64,000 nt of DNA from Gymnogyps californianus (GCF_018139145.2 NC_059500.1:53252663-53316662); one strand, 5' to 3'; counted from the first letter of the stretch, positions 1 to 13,647 are shown. Made by a program: numbers and translations. The notes: generated from the sequence alone by a model not told the origin.

Positions 1-3000
1 CTTTTCCCTAAGATTTTGAATGGGCCGCTAATCACTTTCTTTCTATCAGATGACATCACAGTGATGTGCACGCTGACAAATTAAGTAATTCACAAGTAAC
101 ACAGCAAGGAAAATACTCTTACATTGCACTTACGCATATTTTCTGCTTGTGTACATCAGCCTTCTTGAATGACACTGTTATTCTAGATGTAACACAGGGT
201 GCAACTGTTAGTAGCTGATGCACTTTTATTTATGTTTTCCACCAGCTTTTGAAATTCCTCAGGAAACAGGGTTTTTTTCATCCAATATAACGTGTGATCT
301 GTTTTGTGCACATTTTTCAATGCCCGCATGGTAGAGATACCATGTAACAAACAGATCACACATCCTTTTACCTTCATAAATAGTTCCTTTAGGCAAAAAT
401 ACATAATAAAAAGACCTCACGAATATGTACTGTGTAATATTCCACCATCTGTTTGGGTTTCAACACTTTCATCACCAATACAGTTCCAAAACTGAAACTT
501 TCACAGCTGACATGGGTCAAACTTGTTATTCTTCTTTTGGGGCAGGGCAGGTTCAAACTCTTTTTAATAAAATAGCAAAGGCTGTTAACAGTGTTAATGA
601 ATTGCCATTATATGTCAAAAATCCCATCTTGATAAAACCCTGGTTATTTATTCCTTACCTTAAACATAGTTTACTGCTCTGTATCTGGCAATAATCATCA
701 CAATTCAGATTTTTAATACATTTCAAATATTGGAACACCTTAATAGTAAAGAATATACGAAGAATACATGAATATACTACTCACCAATTTTAATCTTTGC
801 AAAGGTATTCTGCTAGTGTCTATCGGTGTACGTTCTGTGACATTACCAAATCTGACTTCTGGGATGGCAACTGCACATATTACATGTGCCCACCTGTGAA
901 AAGTGGCAAGTCAAGAATACCACCGAAAAAACCCATAGAAATACAAGTGTTTAAGATGTTTCATTACTTGCCATGTGCTGTTTTTTTAAAAGGCTACCTT
1001 CTCTAGACACTTCCTTATTAGGATTTCCTAAGCTTCTTTCAAACATATTTAACAAACCTTACAACACTACCACTCTGTGTAAATATAATTTCAGACAGGG
1101 GTTTTATTGCAACATTTTTTTAAGCATCTTTCACGTTCAATTTATTAAGTGCAATGGTTTTGTAGTTATGCTATCCAGGTGCATATGTAAAGACCACGCT
1201 ATTTGATTAATGTGCAATTTATCACCTACAGCATTTTGGATTAACATTACTCAGACCTGAGTAACTATTCTTAGGCAACACACACGATCACAATCAGTCA
1301 TACATCTATCGAAGCATAAAACAAAGTATACTATCAAGACCTTCTGTTTACAGACACAAAGGCATAGAAGCAGCAAACCGATCAGGTTATCACTGTAACG
1401 CCCAACATGAACTGGATCCCCTTTAGCAGTGAAGGGCGCTGTCAAGTGCCTAGGACCAGAGCTACATGTAAGACTTCAGTGCAATTTCAGAAAGCTTGTC
1501 AGATGATGCTATGTGCTTCCTATACTCATCAGAAAGCACTGCTATATCCTCCAAATGCTGGTTCAATACATAGAACTCAAAATAAGAAAGGGTAAATGAA
1601 ACAAAAAAGTCTGAAATTAATATTGAAAGTGCATATTATATAAAGTAAAAGAGAAGCTAATGACATTTTTATTAACCAAGAGTAGCCTTCTGAGACTACT
1701 TCTAAAATCTTTTTTGGGGTAGACAACTAGTAAATCTGAAGAAAGGGAAACATTTCCATTCCTTGACTCATATTTGCCTTGTTCCCTGTCATTCACTGTA
1801 CATCTTGTCTCATCACTCCATTTGCTCTTTTTTGTAATCCCTGAATGCTTGCCTCACTCCACTTCCTCTGGATCTCCAGAGACACACATTATATGAGCAT
1901 CTAAGCAGATTAACAGGAATGGGGACTGGAGCTAAAAGAGATAGAGGGTGAGGCAGCAGAACAGAAATATCTTCTCTTTCCTGCACGAGAGCGGTGCTAT
2001 TTCAATAGCTCGTCTTTGACAAAAATATCTGGAAAAGTATAATATGACACACAGGGACTAAAAAAACCTGCTGTCATGTGATGTTAAAGTTGTCTCGGCC
2101 AAAATGTGAAATAAGAGCTGTATGTAAAGATGACATATCAATTAGCAAGTTACACAGTTCAGCCCAAATAAAAGCAGATAAAGCTTGTAGATTTATCATT
2201 TCATTATGGTGACAGTTTTGTTTATGTTCTAACTTACAGAAAAAAGTCTTGCTTTGAGACTTTTTAACTTTTAATAACACCGTTTTTCTTTTCATTGATG
2301 CCTGCCTGCCTGCCTGCAAAACTACATTGTCTTACCATCTAAGCTTTATGGGACAGAAATGCTATAAATAAAATGCCTCTTCAATAAATCTTCACCCAAA
2401 CTTTTATACTCTGACACCTCTCAACCTAACAGGACTCAAAACAATTGCTGTGTTCTGCTGAAAGGAAGGAATCTCAACTCTCCTATATGGCAAACTGTTA
2501 CACCCCTCACCATGTCTGATTTATTAGCTTTTAAATCTAAGTAATGCACATCCTATATCTCTAATCATTATGCAAGAGGGAAAGAAGGAGGGAAGGGAAT
2601 GCACATGTTGGATTTTACACTTGTTGGAGAAAAAAGACATAATTGGAACATACTCTTCCGAAAACTCTCAAAAGTTTGGAATGATAGCTAATGCTGAAAG
2701 ATAGGTGAAAAACTCAACAATGTGTAGCAACTGTAAGGTGTAATGGAAACAGGAAAACAAGAGTTGAACTACTTTTACAGAACTCTCATAAATCCATAAC
2801 AGTAACCTACAGAGGGATATAATGCAAAACCAAATACTTTAGGTATAGTTGTGCAGAGAAAGTCACTTTCTGCAAACCTCTGTGGCTTTTTTTTTCTATG
2901 AATAAATCTTATGAAACATTTCTAAAACATTTTAATTCATCTACAAAAAAAGATGTACAAATTTTCAAACACGCAACATGCAATCCATCAGCAGCAAATA

Positions 3001-3048
3001 TCAAAAGGCCATGATAAATTCTACTGAGATGACACTTTTGTCATTTTC

Positions 3049-3066
3049 TTTTTTTTTTTTTTTTTT
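3049..3066 (+). repeat. Poly(T) tract
   Basis: About 18 consecutive T residues. Confidence 0.9.
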
Positions 3067-4590
3067 AGTGAGAAAAGCAAGTAGCAAACTTAGGGGAGTT
3101 TAAAGCAGAATTAAAAAGCAGCTGAGAATTTTCATGCGTTGGTCAAAACCTCCATTAAAATGGTTACAACATTAATGCTTTCTGAATGTAAGATCTAGCC
3201 TGTGAGTTTCACATAAAACCTTCTCCTAGGGTCATGCAACCAATTGCAAACCATTGATAAACAAACTATTGCCTCGTAAGTGGAAAAAGAATGTTGCAGC
3301 TAGATCATCTCTTACCACTGTATTCCAAAGGGTTAAAGAAAGAGATCTACATGACATTGCTAAGTTACTAAAATAATTTAATTAATTATGAGAAGATTCA
3401 AAATGCATAAAGACTGTTCCACTATTGGGCTTGAAAAAATATTAAGGTGCAACATTTTCCATTTTATCTGTTAGGATTACTTGCTATAGTGTTCTGTCAT
3501 CCAAATACAGAGAAAAATACTTGATGCTGTTAATAGCATGATGTCAGCAACAATACTATTTTTGACAGCGTATGATAGAAGTGTATTTAAAAACAACACT
3601 TCAAAACCTAAAATTATTTCAATATGATTCAAATTAATTAATTAAAAATATTGTTTCTAGAAGTTCAAAGGTATTGTATTAAATTCTGTAATCACAAATT
3701 TCCAGGACCAAAGAAGAAAATACACTTCACTGTTTGATAAGACCTGCCCATGCAAACAATGACAAATGAGCTCCCATTTACTTTCTTTACACAAATGCTA
3801 GCAGAATAAAATTTGGAACAAGTAAGTGTTTGCAAATACTAAAACAAATGTACATGTTAGCATCTAACTATTTCACAAAATGCCAGTGGCACATTTCAAT
3901 AGGAGTAATTTTAATTCTGCAACAATTCAGCTTACAGGGACATTGTCAAGTAATAAGGTTTACAAATGTTTTGTACATGGGAATGGATTGGGAATAAAGT
4001 TTAAAACAAGCACATACAATCCTGAAGTATATATTACTTACTTCTTGTCAGTAGTTTGCTTTAATGCACCACCTCTCAAATTGCAGAGACAACATTCCTA
4101 AAAATAAAAACAGTGTAGAAAAAGGTGAGGTTTATTGACTGGTTACAAATCAGTTTATTCAGCTGATCTTAAGGATATGTAAATAGCTAATGTAATTAAT
4201 TACTGGGTTACAAACTGCTACTTCTAAGCACTGCACTTCCGTACAGGAAAAACACAAGAATACAGTTAACAAAATGAGAAACAACTCAAATGAGCTAAAG
4301 AAAAATACATTTTAAGTATTATTCATAAACAAAGTGACAGAATCACTTTGAAAGTGATACTAAATAAAAAGGCATTTAATCAGTACTGCCACAGAAAGGC
4401 TGTAATTGCCATACAGATTACTAAGGTAAAACAAAGTAAAATGACACACAATTAGTTTAACAGAAGTTACTGAGAAACTGACTCACAAGCCATTGATCCA
4501 ACTCAAATACTTTGAAAACCTGCTTGTTCCTGACAGTTCTCAAATTTATAAACCTACAGAATATGGGGCAGGTGGGTAGGTTATCCTTTC

Positions 4591-4615
4591 TTTTTTTTTT
4601 CTTTTTTTTTTTTTT
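4591..4615 (+). repeat. Poly(T) tract
   Basis: Ten T, one C, then fifteen T. Confidence 0.9.
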
Positions 4616-5048
4616 GCAAAAGTGTCCTTTTGCTGCAGTACACCTTCACTGCCTTGATCTTCAGAAAAACTCCATCTGCTTTCAGGGCACTCAGCAAGGC
4701 ATATTTCAGTGGTTCCCAGATAATATGCCAAACAGGGCTTTTCCTACCTCTACTTAAAACTGTGCCTTTGAACAGATACTCAGGCTTTTCTACTTTCCAA
4801 CCCTTCTCTCTCTCTCTTCAGTCTCCTGTTCTGAATCTATCCTTTCCCTTTTTTTCTTTTTTTCCTTGTCCCTTCATAGGAACAGATGAGAAAGTGTTTC
4901 CAATCTTAGTTATTTTTCTTCCTGTCTCCATTTTTCTGGTCTTTACAAAGAACCAAATGCACAAAATGAAGTCAAGGTACCCTGTGCCGTATATCTATAC
5001 TCAGAAAGAGAGCTTGTCTCCTGAACCTCTAAATTTAAGTTGCCCTTG

Positions 5049-5099
5049 CAGGGGAAAAAACAAACAAACAAAACCAAACAAACAAAAAAACCACCAAAG
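5049..5099 (+). repeat. AAAC-type simple repeat
   Basis: Low-complexity CAAACAAACAAAACC sequence. Confidence 0.85.
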
Positions 5100-5129
5100 A
5101 ACTGTCATGTAATACTCCAGTCTGATCTC

Positions 5130-5350
5130 ATCTTAAAACCTCCAATAATGAAGATTATCAATGTCTGCCAGAAATCTAATTGAATGCTTTATTACATTTC
5201 CTACAAGAAAGACCTTTCCTAACTAAAAAATACTTCCTTGTGACAACTGAATCTTCTTTGCAATTCAAGCACATAACTTTTTGCCTTACCTACCAAAACC
5301 ATGGAGAACAGGTAACCCATCCTCTTACAGAGTACTCTTTTAACTCTTTC
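5130..5350 (-). mobile_element. Degenerate CR1 3' end
   Basis: Antisense CR1-like blocks on the plus strand: TTTCCTAACTAAAAAATACT, CTTTGCAATTCAAGCACATA and CCATGGAGAACAGGTAACCC. Strongly diverged. Confidence 0.5.
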
Positions 5351-5883
5351 ATATTATTGTAGAGTCGTGAAGAAGAGAATTGAGGTTCATTACCCACAAG
5401 AGCCTTGGGATGGGACCTAACATGTTCCAGATCACAGTTCCCTTTGTAATGGTAAACACTGACTATTAAATCAGGAAACCCAAAGGCTCAGAATACCACT
5501 TCCTTCAGGTATTCAAAGGGGACTAAGCAGGCACAGGTAGTTTCAGCATATAAAGAAGAAAAATGGAACATAAGGAGGCCGCTATTGCAGCACTGAGTGG
5601 GAGCTTCAGCCTGTACTGTTTGTAACTTTTGGTAGCCTGTTCAACAGAGGAAACAGCTCAGATGGGGAAGAATACCATTGCATAGGATTTCTCCATTTGG
5701 CTGTTGGAGAATAAGTAAAACTGTGTCTTCCAGAACCAGCATTTGTATTCAATTAGCTGAATCTTTGTGAGGTTCTCTTGCCGCATCTTAGGAAACCTGC
5801 TCTTGTATCAAGCCCAACACAACAAAAAAGAAGCTCACTGGTGGTGGAGGGGCAGTGGAGAGAACAAGTAGAAGGGAGAATGC

Positions 5884-6006
5884 AGGAAGGAGGAAGGGAT
5901 GGAAGGAGACAGGGAGAAAGGGAGGGAAGAAGGCAGGGAGGGAGGGAGGGAGGGAGGGAGGGAGGGAAGAAGGCAGGGAGGGAGGGAAGGAGACAGGAAA
6001 GGAAGG
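5884..6006 (+). repeat. Polypurine GGGA/GGAA microsatellite
   Basis: Over 120 nt of almost pure purine, with a clean (GGGA)n core at about 5936-5967. A repeated GGGAGGGAAGAAGGCAG block lies on either side of it. Apparent open frames on both strands here (Arg/Gly/Glu-rich or Pro/Leu/Ser-rich) are products of the repeat. Confidence 0.95.
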
Positions 6007-6149
6007 TTATTTCTTCTCTTTCTCCCCTAAGTGCCCACACTCTTGAAGGTAAAGCAAAATGGCGGGAGCCAGAATTACTCTAATACTATTTATTCTTCTA
6101 CTTCTCTGTCAAAGAGAGATCAAGTCAATGAACTTCATGCCATTCTAGA

Positions 6150-6425
6150 TTCACATGCCAAATTCAGTCTAATGTACCATCTCCTATTTTAGTTTCAAAT
6201 CATTACTCTTTGAGATGCTGTTCAACCACTATACATAATCACCTCTTTCTTTCCTATACATAATTATCTTCCAAATATTTGTAGGTTCTTACGATATCCT
6301 AACCTCTTGATATTTTTTGCCAAGCTATACGTACTAAATTCCCTTAACTACTCTTCAAGGTGATTCAAATCATCTTCCCATTCTCTTTCTCTCTGTTGCC
6401 CTTCTTTGGATGTCATTAGGATAAC
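6150..6425 (-). mobile_element. Degenerate CR1 3' end
   Basis: Antisense CR1-like blocks on the plus strand: TTTAGTTTCAAATCATTACT, ATTTGTAGGTTCTTACGATA and GTTGCCCTTCTTTGGATG. It repeats landmarks of the copy at 5130-5350, so it is a separate insertion. Confidence 0.5.
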
Positions 6426-7919
6426 GAGGTGCTGCCATCTACACAGGTATACCCTCAAGCTATGTGAAGAACCATTACTATCTTTCTTATCCTGAATATA
6501 TTTTGGGTTCAAAAAAATATCACTCAATTAGAAAATTTACTGAACTACATATGCATGAGGTAAAGACTTTCCTAAACTAAATGCTAAGGAATCACATTAT
6601 TAAGGCTTTATACACATTAATTCACCATGCTGAAATTATTCTGAAATAATACAACAAAAATTACCCTAAACAGTTAATGGGCACAGTGCACTGTTTCCAG
6701 TAAAGTACTGCTACAGTCATGGGAAATTTGCTTCTAATTGGCATTCAGTTCTCAAAGGCAAGCACTTACATGTGAAAACTACAGCATGAAACAGTCTGCA
6801 GATCTTTAAACCTACCTGGGAATCCTGAGGACTACCTTAGCACAACCACAGAGTAATCCTACAGCACCATATCCTCTTGAATCCGATCCACCTTAGAATC
6901 TTGCTTACAAATCAGCAAAGGAAAGATCTATTTCTTCAGCTCTTCCTTCGACTGATTTTGACACCCTGAGTGAATGGGTCATCTTTTCTGCTGTCAGTGT
7001 GGTTTATCTTTATAAACAGAGCTTGGCCACCATCATAGTGAGATACTGACCAACAGAATGGGTCCAACCTGCTAGTTTTATATATGACAGTTGGAGGTGC
7101 AACGTAAAAACAGTAAAAATAGATGGGTACACACCTCCATGACCACATGAGAGTAACAAAACAAATGAGCCAAGCAGCATAGAAAATAACACTTAAAATG
7201 GAACAGCCATTCAGGAAGAAGCAAATACCACAAATCTCCTAAAAAAGGAGCTGTGCAGGCCTTCTTGACAATCTGACCCCCAACTCATTTGCAGTTCTGC
7301 AGGAGCGTGAAGCTTACAATGTAGAGGTAGAATAACATCTGCCAACTGGGGAAGACAGCATGAGTCTGACTCAACAGAAATCTTGGCGGGCGAAAAGCAT
7401 CATTCTCCACTTTCAAATGTAAAAGTTCAGTGGATCCCCCGCCTGTGGATCCCTCATGATTTTTTTTTTTTAATCGAAGCACTTTCTTCATATTTGCCAT
7501 AAAAATCCTTTAACTGTCTGCTTTTCTGTTTTGCAAAATAACAGTGGGTTTGCTCCTATTTTATGAGCTTTGATGTTCTTAAGCCAGCTTACTTTGAAAC
7601 TCATTACTTGAATAATAATGAACTTTTCCTGCTTCTAATAGGCATTTTTTACTTTTAAGGAACACCTTGATCTGATCATCTGCTGTGTAACTTATTAATG
7701 CAACTAGAGAGAGAGTCCAAGGCCCTAAAGAAGTTCCACAAATCAATTAAGCTAAAATAGGACAGGAAGAGACTTTATATAAGAAGATGTTGATAACAAA
7801 TTTCTTCTGAAGGTTTACTGTCTCTTAACCACTGTAAAAATAAAGAATTGTGAATTAGACACTGCGAGGGGCAGAAGTCATAATCCCTATCTACTAACTG
7901 CAGAGCTTTCATACTAGGT

Positions 7920-7976
7920 TAAAAAAAGAAAAAGAAATTTTAAAAAAGAGGGAAAAAAAGGGGGGGGGGGGGGGGA
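7920..7976 (+). repeat. A-rich tract with 16-G run
   Basis: An A/G-rich stretch ends in 16 consecutive G residues (7960-7975). Such runs often vary in length and cause assembly errors. Confidence 0.9.
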
Positions 7977-8639
7977 GGCAGCCCAGAGAAAAGAGAAGGT
8001 GGCTGTAAATATCCTCATTACCAGCTAGAAAAAGATTTCCCCTATGCAGGACCTATAGGAACCAGATTTAATCCCTTCCCAAAAACCACCTATACAAATC
8101 TTTGATGAGTAGACAGTGGTGGTGGGTAACAATTGTTTACTGTCTGCTGGATACAGGCTATAACAACTTAGGCCCATAAGAACTAGAAAATCTCACCAGT
8201 GTTCACAGCAAACCTGGGTGGAAAGGACCACAGGCTTAAAGCCCATTAAATCCATTTTGTAAATCATGCCTGCATTGCAATATATTGTCCTGTATCCACA
8301 CGACATGGCTATTACTTTACCTCCAGTTTCAACATACTGCAAGCAACAAAAACACAGGGGACCTGACACTTAGAAAGACTAGTATTCCTAATACAGGTAT
8401 ACCTGCCATGGATAGCAGTGAAACCACATGTACATTAGCAATTATTACCCATGTTCTCACAGAGAAAGAGAGAGTTTGTGCATCCATGTGTGTCTGCTGT
8501 TAGCCTGTGTGTAAAAATCAGGATAGGAATGGACTTCATTATAGAGCATCACCTTAGAACATATCCAATCTCTGATTCACTATTACTTTGCAAATCCTTT
8601 AAACAAGTAATTTTGTCATTTGTATTTGTATTAAATAAT

Positions 8640-8840
8640 AATTTCTCAAGCATATTATTTTACACTTATCTAAATTAAATCTTAGACCATTTCAAATTGC
8701 TCATCTGCTTAAAAAATCTCCATAACATTCTAGAATTACAAAAGAAAACCCTCTTTTCCAGTATCTGTATAAAGTAAGACATCTACATATAATTCGCAAG
8801 CTTTAGCACACTAATGTTCACTTCATCTTTTAGCTTTTTA
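8640..8840 (-). mobile_element. Possible degenerate CR1 fragment
   Basis: TTTTACACTTATCTAAATTA followed by CTTAGACCATTTCAAATTGC, and later a TTCGCAAGCTTTAGCACACT block, resemble the antisense CR1 sequence also seen at 10100-10230. Weak match. Confidence 0.4.
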
Positions 8841-9599
8841 GCGGAGACGCATTTTTTTTCTTAACAATACTGATCAACATATCCCCAGTTTCTGGACTAA
8901 ACAGTTCCCCTTGCTTACAATGAAACTGAATTTTGCAACCAGCATTCCTAATCCGGTTTATTTTTAATTTCTCTGTTTCAACCACTGCTAGAAACCGCAG
9001 CAAAAGGCTGAAGTCAATGTGAATTAACCGTGCTTCTTTTGGTACATACCTCCAAAAGATGGATCACCTTTTTTGGAGTGATATACCACTACTCAGGCAT
9101 AACTGCATATTAATTATTGTTGCATGGATAAATACCATGCAAAAAACAAGCCTGTTCACTCATTTATATTTTAAAATGAATGCATTTGGTTGTCTTTGAG
9201 TATTTTTTACACTCTGCCAAAATTCAAATTAATATTGACAGTAATGCTTATAAAAAGCAGTTTTCACACTTCCATATTTGCATATTTACTTCATCAGCAA
9301 TAGCATTCTGTATGAGAGAGGAAGCTGTCTGACACAGCAAGGCAATAGAGTTCAGCCAAGCCATAGCAGAAGGCTATATAGTAAATCATATAATAGTTAT
9401 TCTTATGGACAAGTATGAACATGCCCCATATGATCCCCTTTCTTGTTGAACTGCTGTTTCTCCTTTCCTCTAAGACCCTGTAAATTACAACGGCATCTCC
9501 AAAGCCATTGTATTTATCGAGGTAAATGAAATATATAACTTATGTCAGTGGATGAAGACAGAGTAAAATAAAACATATGTTATTCCTAATGAATTTTGT

Positions 9600-10260
9600 C
9601 TGACACATTTTCAACAACTTCCTCGTAAAATGTAGTCTCCATAATTAACCTAACAATCTCTTCCAGCTCTTTGACATCCCTGCCATTAGGAAGTTTTTCA
9701 TAACAGCTAACCTGAAGATTCCCTGCTGTAGTTTAAGCCTTTTTCTTTTTACTTTATGCATCATAAACATGAAAAACAGATTGTTCCTTTCCTTTTTGCC
9801 ATTTTCCATCTATAGCCCCTTAGTCGGTTAAACAACCACAACTTTTTCACCTACTGTCTTCATCTGTGGCCATGTTTTCCCCTCTGAAATACAATGAAAG
9901 CAAATCCTCAGTGATGTCAGGCAAAGCATTTTTAGTTGATGCATCTTGCATCCTACATCTAGGGAGCTGTGTTCACACAGTGTTCACCTTTGGACAGCAG
10001 TGACTTCTTAAGCTCCTGCACTATCACCTTCAGGACCTCCTCTACAGTAGCAGCTGATATCATTGCTCCTCATTCCTTTGTATTCTAGCTTCAGTATCTT
10101 GCACTTTTCCCTATTTAATGACATCCTGTTTTCCAGAATATCTCAATAATTTATCAAGATCTTGTTCATTTCTGATCAGCCCTACTTCACAGGTCTCATT
10201 TTTTAAAAAAAAAGCTTGTATTCAGCTAACATCACCTGCAACAGCTTCTGCACAAGGGAT
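9600..10260 (-). mobile_element. Old CR1 LINE 3' fragment
   Basis: The plus strand shows the antisense CR1 3' region in order: CATTAGGAAGTTTTTCATAA, CTGCTGTAGTTTAAGCC, TAGCCCCTTAGTCGGTTAAA, then GCACTTTTCCCTATTTAATG, CATCCTGTTTTCCAGAATAT and CAATAATTTATCAAGATCTT. About 660 bp with many substitutions; no intact frame. Confidence 0.7.
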
Positions 10261-10973
10261 AACTAGGCAGGCTGCAGTTGGTCAGGCCAGGAAAGAGAAG
10301 ACACTATGGTGTTTGAGAGATGCCAGTAAAATCATGAGGTACTTGGAAAAGGGCTTGACTAAGTACAATATTTTACTACACAATAACTAGGTTGCTATCA
10401 AAGGAAAACAGAAAGCAGCAGATTCAAAACAAACAAACAAAAACATTCTTCACAAAGTATGTGACTGTTTGCCAGATGTGGATGCTAAAATTTTACACCA
10501 GTTGAAAAAGAAGCTGTGTAAGTTCATGGAAGAGAAATCTGACAAAGGTTACCTTTTACTTAATAAATACAAAGATACTGCCTTTGGCTAAGGCAGCTTC
10601 TTATTTGCATATTGCAGGAGATTGAGAGAGCATTAGGGAATGCTTGCCCAAGACTCACATTCTTCCCCAGGTCTGCATTTCTGGCTGTGCTAGAGAATGG
10701 AGAACAGGCTAGAATTGACCTCGGTTTAATTCATTATGGAAGATCTTACTATTCTATGTAACCTGCCATTTTACAGCTTTACAAAATACATTTAAAAATG
10801 TTTTAGAAAAGATACCTAGATATTAGGAAAATCCTGTTACTTGGCACTGCTAAGTACACATTGCAATATACATCATATATAATATACATTTAATTTAATT
10901 TTCATGTGCTTGTAAGGTTTGTGATTCTGAAAAACAGAATGCATTCACCAAACTTTATTACTATATTATTATT

Positions 10974-10997
10974 ATAAAGTTATTGTGATAACTTTAT
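10974..10997 (+). repeat. Perfect 10-bp inverted repeat
   Basis: ATAAAGTTAT, loop TGTG, ATAACTTTAT. The overlapping GTGATAACTTTATTATCAC can form an alternative 7-bp stem. Confidence 0.9.
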
Positions 10998-13392
10998 TAT
11001 CACAGCTTTATTCAGCAGTGATGCCAGAATGAATCATTTCAAGTAAGTATACATTTTGGCTAGCAGTTTGAAGCATTGCAAGCGTTGATAATGTCTTCAG
11101 CACTAAGTAGGACACTATTTATCCAGTTAACAATATATTTCCACTTTTTTTCCATCAACTATTTTCCCTGTGTGTCTATTGACTCTGAGTAGTGCCTAAA
11201 AGCACTCAAAAATCTAAGAAAAGTGGTTAGGACAGGGGTTTTTTTGGAATATTTCTAGTACGAGCTCAGAACAGTTGTTCTCAGTTTTAAGAGTCAACTG
11301 CTACAAAGCTGTGTCACAATAATTCTTATTTACCAGTCTCATTCAAAAGTAGCTAATTAAAACAGACATCTAATCCTGAACTCTGCCACAGCTAAGTCAA
11401 ACAGATACAAATTGTATGGCTAAGGCTGATAAACATCTTCTGTTTTCTTCAAGCCACTCTGGTGGGTTTTTCAGAGAGGAACCTTTGAACTGAAAATAGA
11501 TAGCCTTAGTCTTCCACCTTCTCTCTCAATTGCCCTGTAATGCCCAAGGTCACACTTCCTAATACTATTAACACAGATGTGCATTTGGATATGGTATTGC
11601 TGCTTTTTCGGCTATCTCATTTCCCCAGCTTATTTATATTTGTGTCTATATTTATCCTTGTGTAAAGAGAAAAGGGTGGTGTTTCTCTTAACACGTCTGA
11701 AAATGTCATTTTCAGCAATGGTCCACTAATGAATATTTTAATGTTTCCACACCAGGGGAATAATTTTGAGTCAGAAGATAGCTTTTGAGATTATTTAATT
11801 TCAATTCAGATACCGTTACTTTATCCCCTTCAAGCTATTACCTTAAAATTAGCTTTTCAGAGACAAACTTTCATTTTCCTAGAGACAAAATATTCCTAAA
11901 AATAACAAATTACAGACAAATTGAGGGTTGTGTAGTAAAAGGATTCACTTTCCTGTCTGGGAGCACCATTTCTTAACAGAGTTGCTAGATGCTACCATTA
12001 TAACTCACAATCTTCATTTGTATATAAATGCTGTCAAGCTTCCACCACCATCTGCCTCAACAATGCTACAATTTTTACTAATAGGAACTTTGAGAAAAGC
12101 ATTTCAACTTTTTTTTTAGAAAATGTTACAGAAAAATCTTACTCTGTCCAAAAGAACAAACCATTATCAATTCTTTTAGCATTTTGTAGATGCTTAAATT
12201 TCACACTGATTGAGGAGGCTGAGTAATTCCATGAAAGAGAAATCCACCATGGGTTAATATTTATTTAATATGTAGACACATCTTTGGCTGCAAACTTAAA
12301 AGTAGGTTCTTGAAAACTGAAGGTGGCCACACTTCTGCTATGGATGGACACTTCACTCTTTCAGATGCATTCAAATCTGTTCAAGACATCCACCTCTGGG
12401 AATTTAAAGTTTACAAATCATCAGCGACTGAATTGCCACATTTTAGTAGCCTAATCCCGCAAACTTTCAGTCTGCCCTGCCCTTGGTTCAGCGATGGCCA
12501 AAAAATTCCTTACAATTGCAGCTCCCAGGTCATGCCAGGCTGAGGCAACAGTATACAGAGCAAGTAGTCTTTTACCGTGCTATCCATGATATAGTATTAT
12601 TGAGAACAGTGATCTGCAAGAATGCAAAAAGCAGGAGAGAGTTGGCTGGGATAAGAAGACTTGGAAAAGGACAGGGAAGAGAGGTGAGACAGAGAATGGG
12701 AGTAGGGAGAGAATTCTGCAGCCAGAGAAGGAATGGGAACTGGCAGGGCTGAGACTGAAATAAGAATCAAAACACTCATTACAGGTAACTGGATTAAAAA
12801 TAACTCCCACACTTGGCAGGGGGGGTGCTACATGTCCTTTCTGACTAGAATGTACATATCCTAAGTAAAAAACACATATAAAGTGTGAAAGGGAGACTGT
12901 TGCATCATTGAATATGAAATACTTTCTGTAATAGTGGTAATTAGTCACTCAGTTTTAGAAAATGTTCACAGTAGAGCATCCGAACAAGAAAGATTACAGA
13001 CAACTTCCCCTTTGAAGAGAAGTCAAATGGAATGAGATTAGCTGTTTTAAAAAATAAATAAATAAGCATTGAAATTAGGTACAAAATACGAAACTGATCA
13101 TTATTCCTGCAAAATATAATGAGACTGTGAAAATCACTGCCAGAGGATAACACTGAGGCTAAACACTCAGCAAACACACAAATAAAAATGGAATGATGGT
13201 ATGTCTACTGATAAAAAATATGTAGGATTATTCCCATTATTATAAGACAATGTTTGGAAGTCACAGTAAATACTAGATCTAAACTTGAACATCTTTAGAT
13301 GAAAATTTGTATCTTCAAGAAAGCAGCCTAGCACCAGCTGTGCAGGGCAGGATAACCTGCTACTGGCTATTTGCAGCTTTTTTTTCCCCTCG

Positions 13393-13647
13393 ATGATTTT
13401 GCAGCTGTACTCCTGGAGATCAGATATGGTCTTTGGGGACAAATTTAGATTGGACAAGGCTGGTGGAGGTTCTCTGTCCAATTCCAGCTCCAAGCAGGGC
13501 CAGATTCAAAGCTGCATCTGACTGAAATCCTGCTTCACCCTGCAGGGAATGGACAACCCCTTCTTTGGTAAGATGAGGATACCCACACACCTGGAGGTGC
13601 CCAAAGCTATCAAACATTTTCACATGGATATCAGTGGCAAAGGTTGA
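13393..13647 (+). pseudogene. Unidentified coding-like relic
   Basis: An 84-codon plus-strand frame begins ATGATTTTGCAG and is interrupted by one TGA (13519-13521). It ends in TGA at 13645-13647. The local GC content is clearly higher than its surroundings and the codon use looks protein-like. Residues include WRSDMVFGDKFRLDKAGGG before the stop and MDNPFFGKMRIPTHLEVPKA after it. I cannot name the source. It could be a fragment of a processed pseudogene, an exon relic or a transposon-derived coding piece. A strong donor-like G|GTAAGATG lies at about 13567 and a tttgcag acceptor-like site at about 13404, so a cryptic exon is also possible. The opposite strand is open over 13420-13662 too, which weakens the case. 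Confidence 0.35.

Noticed and set aside
4630..5112. 160-codon plus-strand open frame
   Set aside because: It starts in a poly(T)/pyrimidine-rich region, is low in complexity and ends in an AAAC repeat. No family resemblance; several frames above 110 codons are expected by chance in 64 kb.
5753..6083. Arg/Gly-rich and Pro/Leu/Ser-rich open frames
   Set aside because: Translations of the GGGA microsatellite on either strand.
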